From Gari tellinella (lineage: Eukaryota > Mollusca > Bivalvia > Cardiida > Psammobiidae): 64,000 nt of DNA. The stretch is taken from NCBI GenBank assembly GCA_922989275.2, contig OV277871.1, positions 26,236,693 through 26,300,692 on the forward strand, written 5' to 3'. Each line of letters opens with the position of its first letter. Positions within the stretch are counted from its first letter, which is position 1. Shown one piece after another: positions 23,281 through 31,989 of the stretch. A program made the position numbers and the translations under genes. The notes under the pieces are model-generated. The model was not told the DNA's origin, did no database searches, and saw only the letters and a program-made list of their open reading frames with translations.

Positions 23281-24247
23281 TTATCACTCAAATCCAATGA
23301 TTTTCAATCTGACAGCTTGGCTGCTCTCGACCGAAACTTCAAAAATTCAGGATTTTCAAAGAGGGTTAGAAACTTACTCATGTCATCCTGGAGAAAAGGA
23401 ACACAAAATGATTATGTTAGCAAATTCAAAAGGTTCAGTTGCTGGTGTAATAAGTGGAAAAAAGATCCCTTTACTGCCTCTATAGTAGACTGTGCAGAAT
23501 TTCTTGCTCATTTGTATATTCTGGGTTGAAATACAGAACAATATCAGGGTATCGGTCCATGTTGTCGGCTGTGGTTCAGCCGGTACAAAATGTACCAGTT
23601 GGACAACACCCTCATTTGATACGCTTATTGAAAGGGGTGTTCGTGTCAAGACCTCCAGTTGCAAGATTGGTTCCGGAGTGGGATTTGTTAAAGGTTCTGC
23701 AGATGTTGCATAAATCCCCCTTTGAACCAGTGAAAAAGGCAAAGTTGAAATATTTAACATTCAAATGTGTTTTTCTTATAGCCATCTCAACGTTCCGGAG
23801 GTGCGCCGATCTTCAAGCACTGAGGTTAAGAGAAGGCTGGGTGTGTGTCCAGAACAGAGGGATCACCTTTTTGAGACCAGGTCTTAGCAAACAAGATAGG
23901 CCAGGACATCTTGGTGGTAAAATATTTGTCCTGCTTTTAAAAAGAACAAGAAGATAGACCCAAAAAGGGCTTTATATTGGTATCTCAAGAGAACTGAAGT
24001 TTTTAGAAATTCACAGAATGGTGAAGATGTCACAAATTTGTTTTTAAGCTATGTTGAACCGCATCAACCTGTGTCTAGCAAGACAATTTCAAGATGGTTA
24101 GTTCAAACCATTAAAATGGCCTATGATGATCAAGATATCAAGGTTAAAGGTCACTCAACAAGGGCTATAGGTCCTTCTTGGGCTTTTTTCAATGGAACTC
24201 CTATGAGAACTATACTGGAAGCTGCAGATTGGTCCAGAGAATCAACA
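23281..24247 (+). pseudogene. DIRS tyrosine recombinase, nucleophile lost
   Basis: The N-terminal core-binding part (SKRVRNLLMSSWRKGTQNDY, frame 1) passes to frame 3 near 23,520. There STFRRCADLQAL supplies the first catalytic Arg (codon 23,796). A further frame change precedes KGHSTRAIG, the HxxR box (His codon 24,152, Arg codon 24,161). The protein stops at ADWSREST, just before the point where the family's catalytic Tyr would be expected. No tyrosine motif is found in the other frames, so this copy cannot recombine. Such enzymes insert circular cDNA without target duplication. Confidence 0.75.
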
Positions 24248-24442
24248 TAAAGATAAAACTGTCCAAGAATAGTATCATAAGACCCCTAGCCAACTGGTTT
24301 AAAAACGGTTGGACAATCTCTACCAGCAAGATCCACCAGACAGACACAAGATCAACGGTACAACTCCAGAACTGCCATTTAGACACACAGCAGTTGCAAC
24401 AAGAACACTAGCCCAGAGGTATCAGTCATTGATATCCTACTT

Positions 24443-25137
24443 TCTTCTAATAACAGATATTAAAGAGGTGTGTTTTCAGACAATTTTTAAGGCTACAACT
24501 GAGCTCGCATCTCTGATGTCTGATGGTAGAGTGTTCAATAGCTTTGGGGCTGCATGCATGAAACTTCTATCTCCAAGCTTCAGCAAACGACTTCTCGGCA
24601 CAACCAGCGATACTGATTTACTCGCAGGCCACAACTCTCTCCGAAGTCTACACACGTCCAGCATACTAACAATGTACCTTGGAGAATCATTGCATATGGC
24701 TTTGTATATGGGTGTCAGAATTTTCAATTCAATTCTGTGTTGAACTGGAAGCCAGTAAAGCTCCTTCAAGACAGAAGTGATGTGATTGTACTGGAGGAGT
24801 CCTGGTAATGATGCGGACTGTTGTTTTTTGCACACGCTGTAGTTTTTGTAGTTGGCTTTGGGGAATCCCATATAGCAGTTACATGTAGTTGCAGTAGTAA
24901 ATTTTTGATGTGACCAGAAAATTGACCAAGGTCTTTGTAGCTTCTTGAGAAAGGTACTGTCTAATATGACCTATTTGCCGCAGCTGTGCGTAGCTAGATT
25001 TGCACACAGAGTTAATGTGCTGTGTCGTATCCACATGGGAATCGAACCAAGTACAAATATTCTTCACACACAATGATGGTTTGATTTAAGAGTTTCCCAC
25101 ATGAATGCGAAAATTTCCAGGAATTTTTTTAATGAAA
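24443..25137 (-). pseudogene. CR1/L2-type LINE RT, C-terminal part, decayed
   Basis: Minus-strand frames at 24,476-24,871 and 24,879-25,073 match the C-terminal third of the LINE at 38.3-39.7 kb: HITSVLKELYWLPVQHRI, SPRYIVSMLDV and VVPRSRLLKLGDRSFMHAAP. The RT catalytic core is absent because of 5' truncation near 25,137. Several frame breaks are present. It belongs to the LINE described at 19,464-25,137. Confidence 0.8.
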
Positions 25138-25261
25138 CGATGCAATTGTTTGGATTCAAACCTTTAACCTTTAAAATGAGTTTTACGAATATAGGGCTAG
25201 CCTGGTGGGCGACAGAAACAGTTTGCAATGCTGGATAGTACATCGTATATCGATATATATA
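25138..25261 (-). repeat. SINE-like head, continuation of 19,463
   Basis: GGATTCAAACC (25,152-25,162) is the complement of a B box, GGTTTGAATCC. GGGCTAGCC near 25,193 is the A-box region. It corresponds to 41,960-42,080 of unit 2. Confidence 0.45.
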
Positions 25262-25598
25262 CAGCGCTCCCTTCTACATAGACATCCAATCGGAGACAAA
25301 AATATGTGCGTTATTCAGAGAGAGTCGTTATAGGGAGGGAACTGTGCTTATCTTTGCAAACAGCTTGAATCTAGAACAGACACCGCGTTACTCGGCGTCT
25401 GATCTGGTTTCAAGCTATTTGTCACTTGTCGTTAAGTTTTTTCTGTCAAAATGTTAAAAAAGTAGACGATAACTCTAAGCAGACGATATTGCAGCAATAA
25501 AAGCATAAGACATAATTGTCCGGTTTTGGGAACTGCGGATATGGGTGTTGTAAGGAGGGAGTCGTTGTTTGGAGGGCCGTTGTAGAGAGGGAACGCTG
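25262..25598 (-). repeat. Family C MITE (inverted)
   Basis: Ends are CAGCGCTCCCTTCTAC and GTAGAGAGGGAACGCTG with TA on the left. The G-type core AGACACCGCGTTACTCGGCGTCTG (about 25,379-25,402) has flanking CAAACAGCTTGAATC and GTTTCAAGCTATTTG arms. It matches 10,550-10,881 and 43,788-44,112 in reverse. Confidence 0.65.
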
Positions 25599-25610
25599 CA
25601 TATATACATA

Positions 25611-25750
25611 TAGCCTTACTTTCAGCTTGCTTTAAGAAGCCATATGTCAACAAAACTAGTAACAGGCGATGGGGTACAGGTACGATTCGTAAAATCGCAC
25701 TTGAAAAATGCAAATCTTAGGATTTTTCATGTCAACTTATGGTAGCCCTG
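25611..25750. repeat. CAGGG-ended MITE, right half
   Basis: It begins inside the P1 core (CTTACTTTCAGCTTGCTTTAA) and runs through TACGATTCGTAAAATCGCAC to ACTTATGGTAGCCCTG. This is the same order as the complete copy at 35,034-35,277. Confidence 0.7.
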
Positions 25751-25760
25751 TTATGTTTAG

Positions 25761-25932
25761 TGTAATGTTCAGCAAGTGAATCTTACGCTGAAGTGATTAT
25801 TACGTTCACCGTTACACCGTTACTAGCTAATTTGCCATGCCGTTTAACACTGATTAGAAAACTCCACGAATAAACGATATATCAACTTGTACACACGTGC
25901 TGTGTTAAGTCTATACATCCCAAACATAATAT
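25761..25932 (+). repeat. 5' LTR (172 bp)
   Basis: It starts TGTAATGTTC and matches 30,503-30,674 along its whole length. It ends CATAATAT, one base before the primer-binding site. A canonical TG..CA end is not seen, so the 3' boundary could shift by a few bases. Confidence 0.9.
25869..25874 (+). promoter_or_regulatory. Poly(A) signal in LTR
   Basis: AATAAA occurs within the LTR, 64 bases before its end. The copy in the 3' LTR (30,611-30,616) would direct polyadenylation of the element RNA. Confidence 0.6.
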
Positions 25933-25933
25933 C

Positions 25934-25946
25934 TGGCGACGAGGAT
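25934..25946 (+). promoter_or_regulatory. Primer-binding site, tRNA-Ser(GCT)-like
   Basis: TGGCGACGAGGAT is complementary to the 3' end of animal tRNA-Ser(GCT) including CCA, over 13 bases. It lies one base after the LTR and would prime minus-strand synthesis. Confidence 0.75.
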
Positions 25947-25960
25947 ACCTGATCGACACC

Positions 25961-28900
25961 ATGGCGATGCAATTGCCTTCGTTTCCGCCATTTCTCGTCC
26001 ACCAAGACGAACAGTCAGCCGGAACGCGCTGGAAAAAGTGGATCAGCAAGTTCGAAAACATGGTATGTGCATTGAACATTGACAATGATCAGAGGAAAAA
26101 AGCACTTTTACTCCATTACATAGGCGACGAAACCTATGACATCTTTGACAGTTTCTCGGATGAGAAAAAAGGAATCGGTGCGACCGTGTCCGTGGGCGAA
26201 GAGGATGTTGCAAACGAATATGCTGTTTTGAAACAATCGCTCACAGACTATTTCACCCCTAAAAAGAACACAACTTATGAAGTGTTTAAGTTCCGACAAG
26301 CCTCACAAAATGCTGGTGAGCCCATAGATGAATTCCATACTAGATTAAGAACTCTAGCAAGTACATGTGACTTTCATGATGTGGACAGAGAAATACTGTC
26401 ACAAATAATTCAAGGATGCACTTCATCAAGAATTCGCCGACGTGCTCTAAGGGACAACTATACCCTTGACAAAGTCCTGGATGAAGCGAGATCTTTGGAA
26501 TTATCTGAATCAAGAGCATCTGCCATAGAAAGTTCACAGAGTCATGGCAGTGCCAGCCATATCAACGCTGCATTTAAGGGGAAACCCAGACAATCGCATA
26601 ACAACCAGAGAGGGAGGGGACGTGCTCAACCGCCGCATGCTGGACGTGCTCCAACACATGCTACACAAAGGACTCAAAACGAACAGAGACAATGCAGAAA
26701 CTGTGGTGGGGACTTTTCCCACAAAGTGTGCCCTGCCAATGGGAAAGAGTGCAGATACTGCCAAAAGAAAAACCACTTTGCTGCAGTGTGCAGAAAGAAA
26801 TTAAGTTCAAACGGTAGATCTAACTCTAAACATGTCAACTATGCCCAAGTGAATGTCAATAATACAAATTTAAGACAGAGTGAAACAACATATGACAGTT
26901 CGAGTGAAGAATCTGTCTTCAACATTGAACACAAAAACTCTAATGTGCCATCTGTCCAGGCAGAAGTGGCAAACAGTAGTGTTGTTTTTCTTATTGACAC
27001 TGGCGCTAGTGTAAACATTATTAGTGACAAAGTATATAAGCAAATGTCAGACAGGCCAAAGCTTCAAACCCCATCTCCACTCATCTATGCATATGGTTCA
27101 TCAGATCCGTTAAAGGTCAAAGGTTATTTCCATGCTCAAATCAATTACAAAAGTAATGAAGTAGGTGCAGACTTTCATGTTGTGGAAAGCACTAGTCAAT
27201 ATTCTAGGAATCTTCTAGGGGCTACAACTGCTCAGGCTTTGAATATTGTTCATTTTGCCTTCACATCTCTCACTAGTTCTATTTCAGATCAATTTCCATC
27301 CCTGTTTGATGGCAAGATGGGAAAGATAAAGGACGTCAAGGTGAAGCTGCACATTGACCAGAATGTTCCCCCCGTCTCCCAACGTCATAGGCGAATCCCT
27401 TTTCATGTAAGAAAAGATGTCGAGTCGGAGCTCAAGCGTCTGGAAGACCTTGATGTCATTGAACCGGTTAGCGGCCCTACACCCTGGGTCAGTCCAGTGG
27501 TGGTGGTACCCAAACGATCAAAAGGGGTAAGAGTCTGCATTGACATGAGGATGGCAAATAAAGCCATCAGCAGAGAAAAACATCCCATGCCAACAGCCGA
27601 TGAGCTGATGGCAGATCTAAACTCTTCGACCGTCTTCAGTAAGCTTGATCTGTCCAATGCTTACCATCAGCTTGAGCTTGATGAATCTAGTCGGTATATC
27701 ACCACATTCAGCACTCATGTAGGCTTGAGACGCTACAAGCGGTTGCTGTTTGGGGTCAATGCCGCATCTGAAATATTTCAGAAGGTCATATCTGACATTC
27801 TAGCAGATATTCCAGGTGCCAAGAATCTGTCGGATGACATCATCATCCATGGCACTGACCAGTCTGATCATGACCGTGCTCTCAAACTTACTTTGGAGAA
27901 GCTTAGCGGTATTGGTGCAAAGCTCAACAAAGATAAGTGTATCTTTTCCACTGACAAAGTGACATTCTATGGTCATGTTTTCAGTAGTCTTGGAGTCTCT
28001 GCAGATCCAGAGAAGATCAAGACCATAGTCGGCCGAACTGCTCCCAAGAACCCTGCAGAGGTAAGGTCTTTTCTTGGAATGACGCAGTACGTGGCAAGGT
28101 ACATTCCTCATTACGCCACCCTGACAGAGCCATTGAGACGTTTGACACGACAGGACACCTCATTCATCTGGTCCCGAGATGAACAAACTGCCTTCGACAA
28201 TCTCAAAGCTGCACTTTCCAGTGCACATGTAATGGTTTACTTTGACCAGAACAAGTCCACTGAGGTCTTAGTAGATGCATCCCCTGTTGGCGTTGCAGCC
28301 ATATTTTCCCAGGAAGGCAAAGTGGTCTGTTACGCTAGTCGAGCTCTCACAGATGTGGAACAGAGATACTCACAAACAGACAGAGAAATGCTTGCAGTGG
28401 TATATGGCGTTGAACATTTCCATTTGTATCTTTTTGCGTCTGAGTTCAAGGTGGTCACTGACCACAAACCTCTTCTTGGTATTGTGCATAGTCAGAAGCC
28501 AGCCTCTGCACGTATGGAGCGTTGGCGACTTCGTCTCATGCCGTACCAGTTCACTCTTGAGTATAGGCCGGGTAAAGATGATCTAAACCCAGCAGACTAC
28601 ATGAGCAGGCATCCCCATGAGAAGCCTATTAGAGACAATGCTGCTGAAGCATTTGTTGCTTTTATAAGCCAGCATGCCGTCCCAAAGGCAATGTCTTTCG
28701 ATGAGGTTCAAAAGGCAACAGTAGCAGATCAGGCTCTCCAAAAGGTAATGGTTGCAGTTCAGACAGGCAAATGGTGGTGTGATCCTGATCTATCTTCTTA
28801 CTCACATTTCAAAGACGAGTTTGCAGTCTATGATGGTGTTGTTCTCAGGGATCATAGATTGGTTATTCCTTCTTCTTTGCAGGATAGAGTTGTTGACATT

Positions 28901-30082
28901 GCTCATAACACTCATCAGGGTATTGTCAAGACTAAACAGCTCATTAGAGAGAAGGTATGGTTCCCGGGCATCGACAGAATGGTCGAGGAAACAGTCAAAG
29001 CATGTATACCATGTCAGGCATCTTATCCTGGTTCCACAAAGCGTGAACCAATTTGCCCAACCCCGTTACCCCCTGAACCTTGGTCTGAGATTGCTATAGA
29101 CTTTGCTGGACCGTTTCCATCCGGTCAGTACATTCTTGTGGTGCTAGATGAACATAGCCGGTTTCCAGAAGTTGAAATTGTTTCTTCTACCTCAGGAAAG
29201 GTTGTAATCCCCAGACTCAGCTCAATCTTTGCTAGACAAGGATTCCCAACTGTTGTGAAAACAGATAATGGCCCCCCTTTTCAAGGACAAGAATTTTCAG
29301 ACTTTGCCAAAGTTTGTGGTTTCAAGCACAGAAGGATCACTCCTTTATGGCCTGAAGCTAATGGTGGAGTTGAAAGGTTCATGGGCACTCTCAACAAATT
29401 TGTCCGAGCTTCTGTCGCAGGCAACCGTAATTGGAAAGCTGAGATTGATAGCTTTCTCATGCATTACAGAGCTACTCCCCATAGTACCACTCATGTGTCT
29501 CCATTTGAAGCTCTTACAGGCAGGAAGATGAACATAGGGATTCCTCACATTCCCAAAACAGAGTCCATCCCTGTATCAGCCCGCATGCGTCAGAATGATG
29601 AAATCGGTAAATGCCGAATGAAGGAATATGCTGATAAAAGGAGGCGTGTTCAGCCGTCCTCTCTCATTCCAGGCTCCCATGTTTTGCTTAAACAGCGTAA
29701 GGTAAATAAGCTAACACCGCCTTACAACCCTGACCCATACATGGTTGTACAAAAACATGGAAGTATGGTCACTGCGGAGCGCAATGGTCATTGCGTTACC
29801 CGCAATTCTTCCCATTTCAGACCGGTCAATATTGACCCACTACTTAAACTTGAGGAAGAAAGTGAGTCAGATGACAAGGAAGATAAGCCAGTTTTACATG
29901 GCTCTGGTCCTATTCAGTCATCTACTCCTACTCCTAGTCAGAGTTCACATGATCTCTGCAATCCTTCTATCTCAGAACCTTTTCAGTCTTCTAGTCCAAG
30001 CCCAGCAGCTGCAGGTCCTAGGAGAAACCCGTCTCGCAATGCAGGAATGCCTCGGAAATACAATGATTTTGTTGTAAACTGA
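25961..30082 (+). CDS. gag-pol: Gag-Pol polyprotein of LTR retrotransposon
   Basis: The 1373-codon frame has no stops. The start ATG has a strong context (CACCATGG). Order: Gag (about 1-240); zinc knuckles at 245-257 (atypical CX2CX5HX2C) and 264-277 (CX2CX4HX4C); aspartic protease with DTGAS at 346-350; reverse transcriptase (about 470-660) with DLSNAYHQL and SDD at 624-626; RNase H beginning near D772, with YSQTDREMLA; integrase with H982, H985 and a CxxC; and the DDE core D1047, D1102, E1138 (D,D-35-E). The tail from about 1310 is Ser/Pro rich. Gag packages the RNA; Pol copies and integrates it. The length is close to Steamer's single ORF. All catalytic residues I looked for are present, so this copy may be autonomous. 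Short frames in other phases are shadows. Confidence 0.95.
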   Translation: MAMQLPSFPPFLVHQDEQSAGTRWKKWISKFENMVCALNIDNDQRKKALLLHYIGDETYDIFDSFSDEKKGIGATVSVGEEDVANEYAVLKQSLTDYFTPKKNTTYEVFKFRQASQNAGEPIDEFHTRLRTLASTCDFHDVDREILSQIIQGCTSSRIRRRALRDNYTLDKVLDEARSLELSESRASAIESSQSHGSASHINAAFKGKPRQSHNNQRGRGRAQPPHAGRAPTHATQRTQNEQRQCRNCGGDFSHKVCPANGKECRYCQKKNHFAAVCRKKLSSNGRSNSKHVNYAQVNVNNTNLRQSETTYDSSSEESVFNIEHKNSNVPSVQAEVANSSVVFLIDTGASVNIISDKVYKQMSDRPKLQTPSPLIYAYGSSDPLKVKGYFHAQINYKSNEVGADFHVVESTSQYSRNLLGATTAQALNIVHFAFTSLTSSISDQFPSLFDGKMGKIKDVKVKLHIDQNVPPVSQRHRRIPFHVRKDVESELKRLEDLDVIEPVSGPTPWVSPVVVVPKRSKGVRVCIDMRMANKAISREKHPMPTADELMADLNSSTVFSKLDLSNAYHQLELDESSRYITTFSTHVGLRRYKRLLFGVNAASEIFQKVISDILADIPGAKNLSDDIIIHGTDQSDHDRALKLTLEKLSGIGAKLNKDKCIFSTDKVTFYGHVFSSLGVSADPEKIKTIVGRTAPKNPAEVRSFLGMTQYVARYIPHYATLTEPLRRLTRQDTSFIWSRDEQTAFDNLKAALSSAHVMVYFDQNKSTEVLVDASPVGVAAIFSQEGKVVCYASRALTDVEQRYSQTDREMLAVVYGVEHFHLYLFASEFKVVTDHKPLLGIVHSQKPASARMERWRLRLMPYQFTLEYRPGKDDLNPADYMSRHPHEKPIRDNAAEAFVAFISQHAVPKAMSFDEVQKATVADQALQKVMVAVQTGKWWCDPDLSSYSHFKDEFAVYDGVVLRDHRLVIPSSLQDRVVDIAHNTHQGIVKTKQLIREKVWFPGIDRMVEETVKACIPCQASYPGSTKREPICPTPLPPEPWSEIAIDFAGPFPSGQYILVVLDEHSRFPEVEIVSSTSGKVVIPRLSSIFARQGFPTVVKTDNGPPFQGQEFSDFAKVCGFKHRRITPLWPEANGGVERFMGTLNKFVRASVAGNRNWKAEIDSFLMHYRATPHSTTHVSPFEALTGRKMNIGIPHIPKTESIPVSARMRQNDEIGKCRMKEYADKRRRVQPSSLIPGSHVLLKQRKVNKLTPPYNPDPYMVVQKHGSMVTAERNGHCVTRNSSHFRPVNIDPLLKLEEESESDDKEDKPVLHGSGPIQSSTPTPSQSSHDLCNPSISEPFQSSSPSPAAAGPRRNPSRNAGMPRKYNDFVVN

Positions 30083-30218
30083 AATACAATGGGTTTATTG
30101 TAAACTGAGACATTCTAATGTTTTACTGAGTTTATTTAGATCTTTTCTAGTCATAAATACTGTACCTAGTCATACACATCTAGTCTGTTCCTATTAGATA
30201 CTGTTTTGTTTAATTACT

Positions 30219-30328
30219 GCTTTACACTTGTTAAGATACCGTTTGACACTTGTTTAGATACCATTTGACTCTTGTTTAAATACCATTTGACTCTTGTTTA
30301 AATATTGCTTTACAATTGTTTAGATGTT
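30219..30328 (+). repeat. 22-bp tandem repeat, five units, in the element's 3' UTR
   Basis: Five consecutive 22-bp units begin at 30,219, 30,241, 30,263, 30,285 and 30,307, with variants of TTTGACTCTTGTTTAAATA. It lies between the gag-pol stop and the polypurine tract. Confidence 0.8.
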
Positions 30329-30494
30329 GTTAACATTGAATATCTAGAATAACAATTTGAGTTTTAAAGTTTATCTTTTATATTTTCTGTGTTTAGAATC
30401 TTCTTAGTTACATAAAGATAAATCTTGAACAAGCTTCCAGAACATTTTATAAATAATTACTTCTTCAGAAACTTGGGAAGTTTTGTTCAAGGTT

Positions 30495-30502
30495 GAGAGG
30501 AG
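30495..30502 (+). promoter_or_regulatory. Polypurine tract
   Basis: GAGAGGAG lies immediately before the 3' LTR, the position used to prime plus-strand DNA synthesis. Confidence 0.75.
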
Positions 30503-30674
30503 TGTAATGTTCAGCAAGTGAATCTTACGCTGAAGTGATTATTACGTTCACCGTTACACCGTTACTAGCTAATTTGCCATGCCGTTTAACACTGATTAGA
30601 AAACTCCACGAATAAACGATATATCAACTTGTACACACGTGCTGTGTTAAGTCTATACATCCCAAACATAATAT
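30503..30674 (+). repeat. 3' LTR (172 bp)
   Basis: It is identical to the 5' LTR as far as I can read. It contains the AATAAA at 30,611-30,616. Confidence 0.9.
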
Positions 30675-31776
30675 AATATCCGTCATGCGAAAAAAGAATA
30701 ATGTCTTTCCCTATATCATCGGCGCTATGGGCCATAATGAGTGTCGCAGTGCCGTAAATCCCAACCCAACCCATTCATCCATCATTCCCAATAGTACATA
30801 TTTTAGACAGTGGAATATTCGGCAGCTGATTTGCATTCAATAAACAGTAGCATCCTATTTTGACATGTGTCAAACTGATGAACGTTCTGCTGTGATTTAA
30901 GCTAACAATAAGGTTTATTGACCCTAATCCCAGTTGTTGCCTTCAATTAGATAATGTTGACGGCATTGGGGTGAATGAAATATATAAATAGGAGTTTGTC
31001 AGGAAGCCACAATATTACAGTAAAGGAAAAATTCTGGATTACACAATCAACTGATACAAGACCGCTGATCACACACTGGTGATATTCCGTTTTTATTTTT
31101 TTCTCCTACAATTTTCGTCCATAGGCAAAGCCTAAATACATATTTCGTATATAAACTAAACAACACCCTTACCGTGCTAAGTGCGACTTTGCTAACATTT
31201 GTAATAATATTTGATCCAGCTCAGACGCCACGTAATGCGTTGTCTGATCTGGATCCAAACTGCTTGTCACTCTTATTAAACTTTTCTTCATTTTAAAAAG
31301 CATAACAGCTTCTTTTATCCCGTCACTGCAACCTCTGGTGACATTAAAAAGGGGTAGCATAATTAACCTAGGTTCATCTGTACAGGAGCAAGTTAATCTG
31401 TATGGTAGGTGTATGTATACACCGGAACTATTTTATTTTCATTAATCAAAACAAATAACGGAGAAATTATTTTTAAAACGCAAAAAACACTAAATATATT
31501 TATTATATGCCTTCGAGTGATATCGAGCGTTTCCGCGTGTATTTGCAGAGTAAAATACAAGAGTCTGTATCAGTCACCTTGTATCAGCCACTTTGTAGTT
31601 TACTCTGACGTCGCTTTCGATTTGACGTGACGTCATTTACGTACATGTACGAGTGCCGCGTTATTCTTTGTGGCATACAAAAATCTTGTTCTGCTTCAAA
31701 TAACTAATAAATTTTGGATATAAAATGATTTTAACGACTATTTAGTTGTTTCTTGTTTGTATTCAAGGCATATAAT
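30675..31776. other. Unit 1 sequence, no gene
   Basis: It pairs with 44,735-45,560. GCAGTGCCGTAAATCCC near 30,745 is a recurrent repeat block. A G-core MITE lies at about 31,165-31,350 (paired with about 45,376-45,520). TGACGTCA occurs at 31,628-31,635. The site equivalent to the CAGGG MITE of unit 2 is empty at about 30,900. Confidence 0.5.
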
Positions 31777-31955
31777 AAACACATCACCAGTTGGCAGTGC
31801 GCAACAGAGTGTTGCATTTAGCTCTCGACGTTTTTGGCGGAAACAACCGATCAGACTCGCGCCAAGGCGCTCGTCAGATCGGCTATTTCCGCCAAAAACG
31901 TCTCGAGCTAAATACATCACTCTGTATCGCACTGTCAACTGGTAATGTGTATTTG
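31777..31955. repeat. Long imperfect palindrome, ~180 bp
   Basis: The left arm runs through ACCAGTTGGCAGTGCG and TTTTTGGCGGAAA. The right arm mirrors it through TTTCCGCCAAAAACG to CAACTGGT. The centre is CTCGCGCCAAGGCGCTCG. It has no second copy in this window and none at the matching place in unit 2. Confidence 0.7.
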
Positions 31956-31989
31956 CTAACCATTTAGTATCCATCAAAACAATTTTTTA

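Larger units (their letters stand above)
19620..24442 (+). mobile_element. Degenerate DIRS-type tyrosine-recombinase retrotransposon
   Basis: Gag-like, reverse transcriptase, RNase H and tyrosine recombinase regions follow in order on the plus strand with no integrase or protease, the DIRS plan. At least six frame changes or stops interrupt the reading frames. The exact ends are inferred from where LINE homology stops; I found no convincing inverted terminal repeats or internal complementary region, so subgroup (DIRS1, PAT or Ngaro) is open. Confidence 0.75.
19464..25137 (-). mobile_element. CR1/L2-type LINE, split by a nested DIRS element
   Basis: Comparison with unit 2 (CTAGATGCCATTG, about 41,950) shows unit 1 interrupted after GTAGAT at 19,463 and resuming with GATGCAATTG at 25,138. 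The left part (19,464 to about 19,620) matches the 3' terminus of the LINE at 37.64 kb (GATTTATATAGC, CAAAAGCGCTTCACATGAA). The right part (24,443-25,137) matches its coding end. Between them sits a DIRS-type element. The LINE is on the minus strand and 5' truncated. A 3-bp GAT may be its target duplication. Confidence 0.65.
25761..30674 (+). mobile_element. Intact Mag/Steamer-like Ty3/gypsy LTR retrotransposon
   Basis: The 4,914-bp element has two 172-bp LTRs that I read as identical, a primer-binding site, one uninterrupted gag-pol frame and a polypurine tract. Identical LTRs plus an open frame mean a very recent insertion, in contrast with the decayed elements around it. Size, single fused ORF and short LTRs closely resemble Steamer, known from soft-shell clam (family knowledge). 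It sits in unit 1 between a MITE end and sequence matching 44.73 kb, and unit 2 has no copy. I could not find a clear target duplication: flanks are TTTAG and AATAT. Confidence 0.9.

Noticed and set aside
24178..24411. Continuation of the DIRS recombinase past 24,250
   Set aside because: None of the three frames shows the expected tyrosine motif; the frames there look non-coding.
26108..30077. Frames of 60-115 codons on both strands inside the gag-pol region
   Set aside because: Shadow frames of the 1373-codon gag-pol, with no domain of their own.
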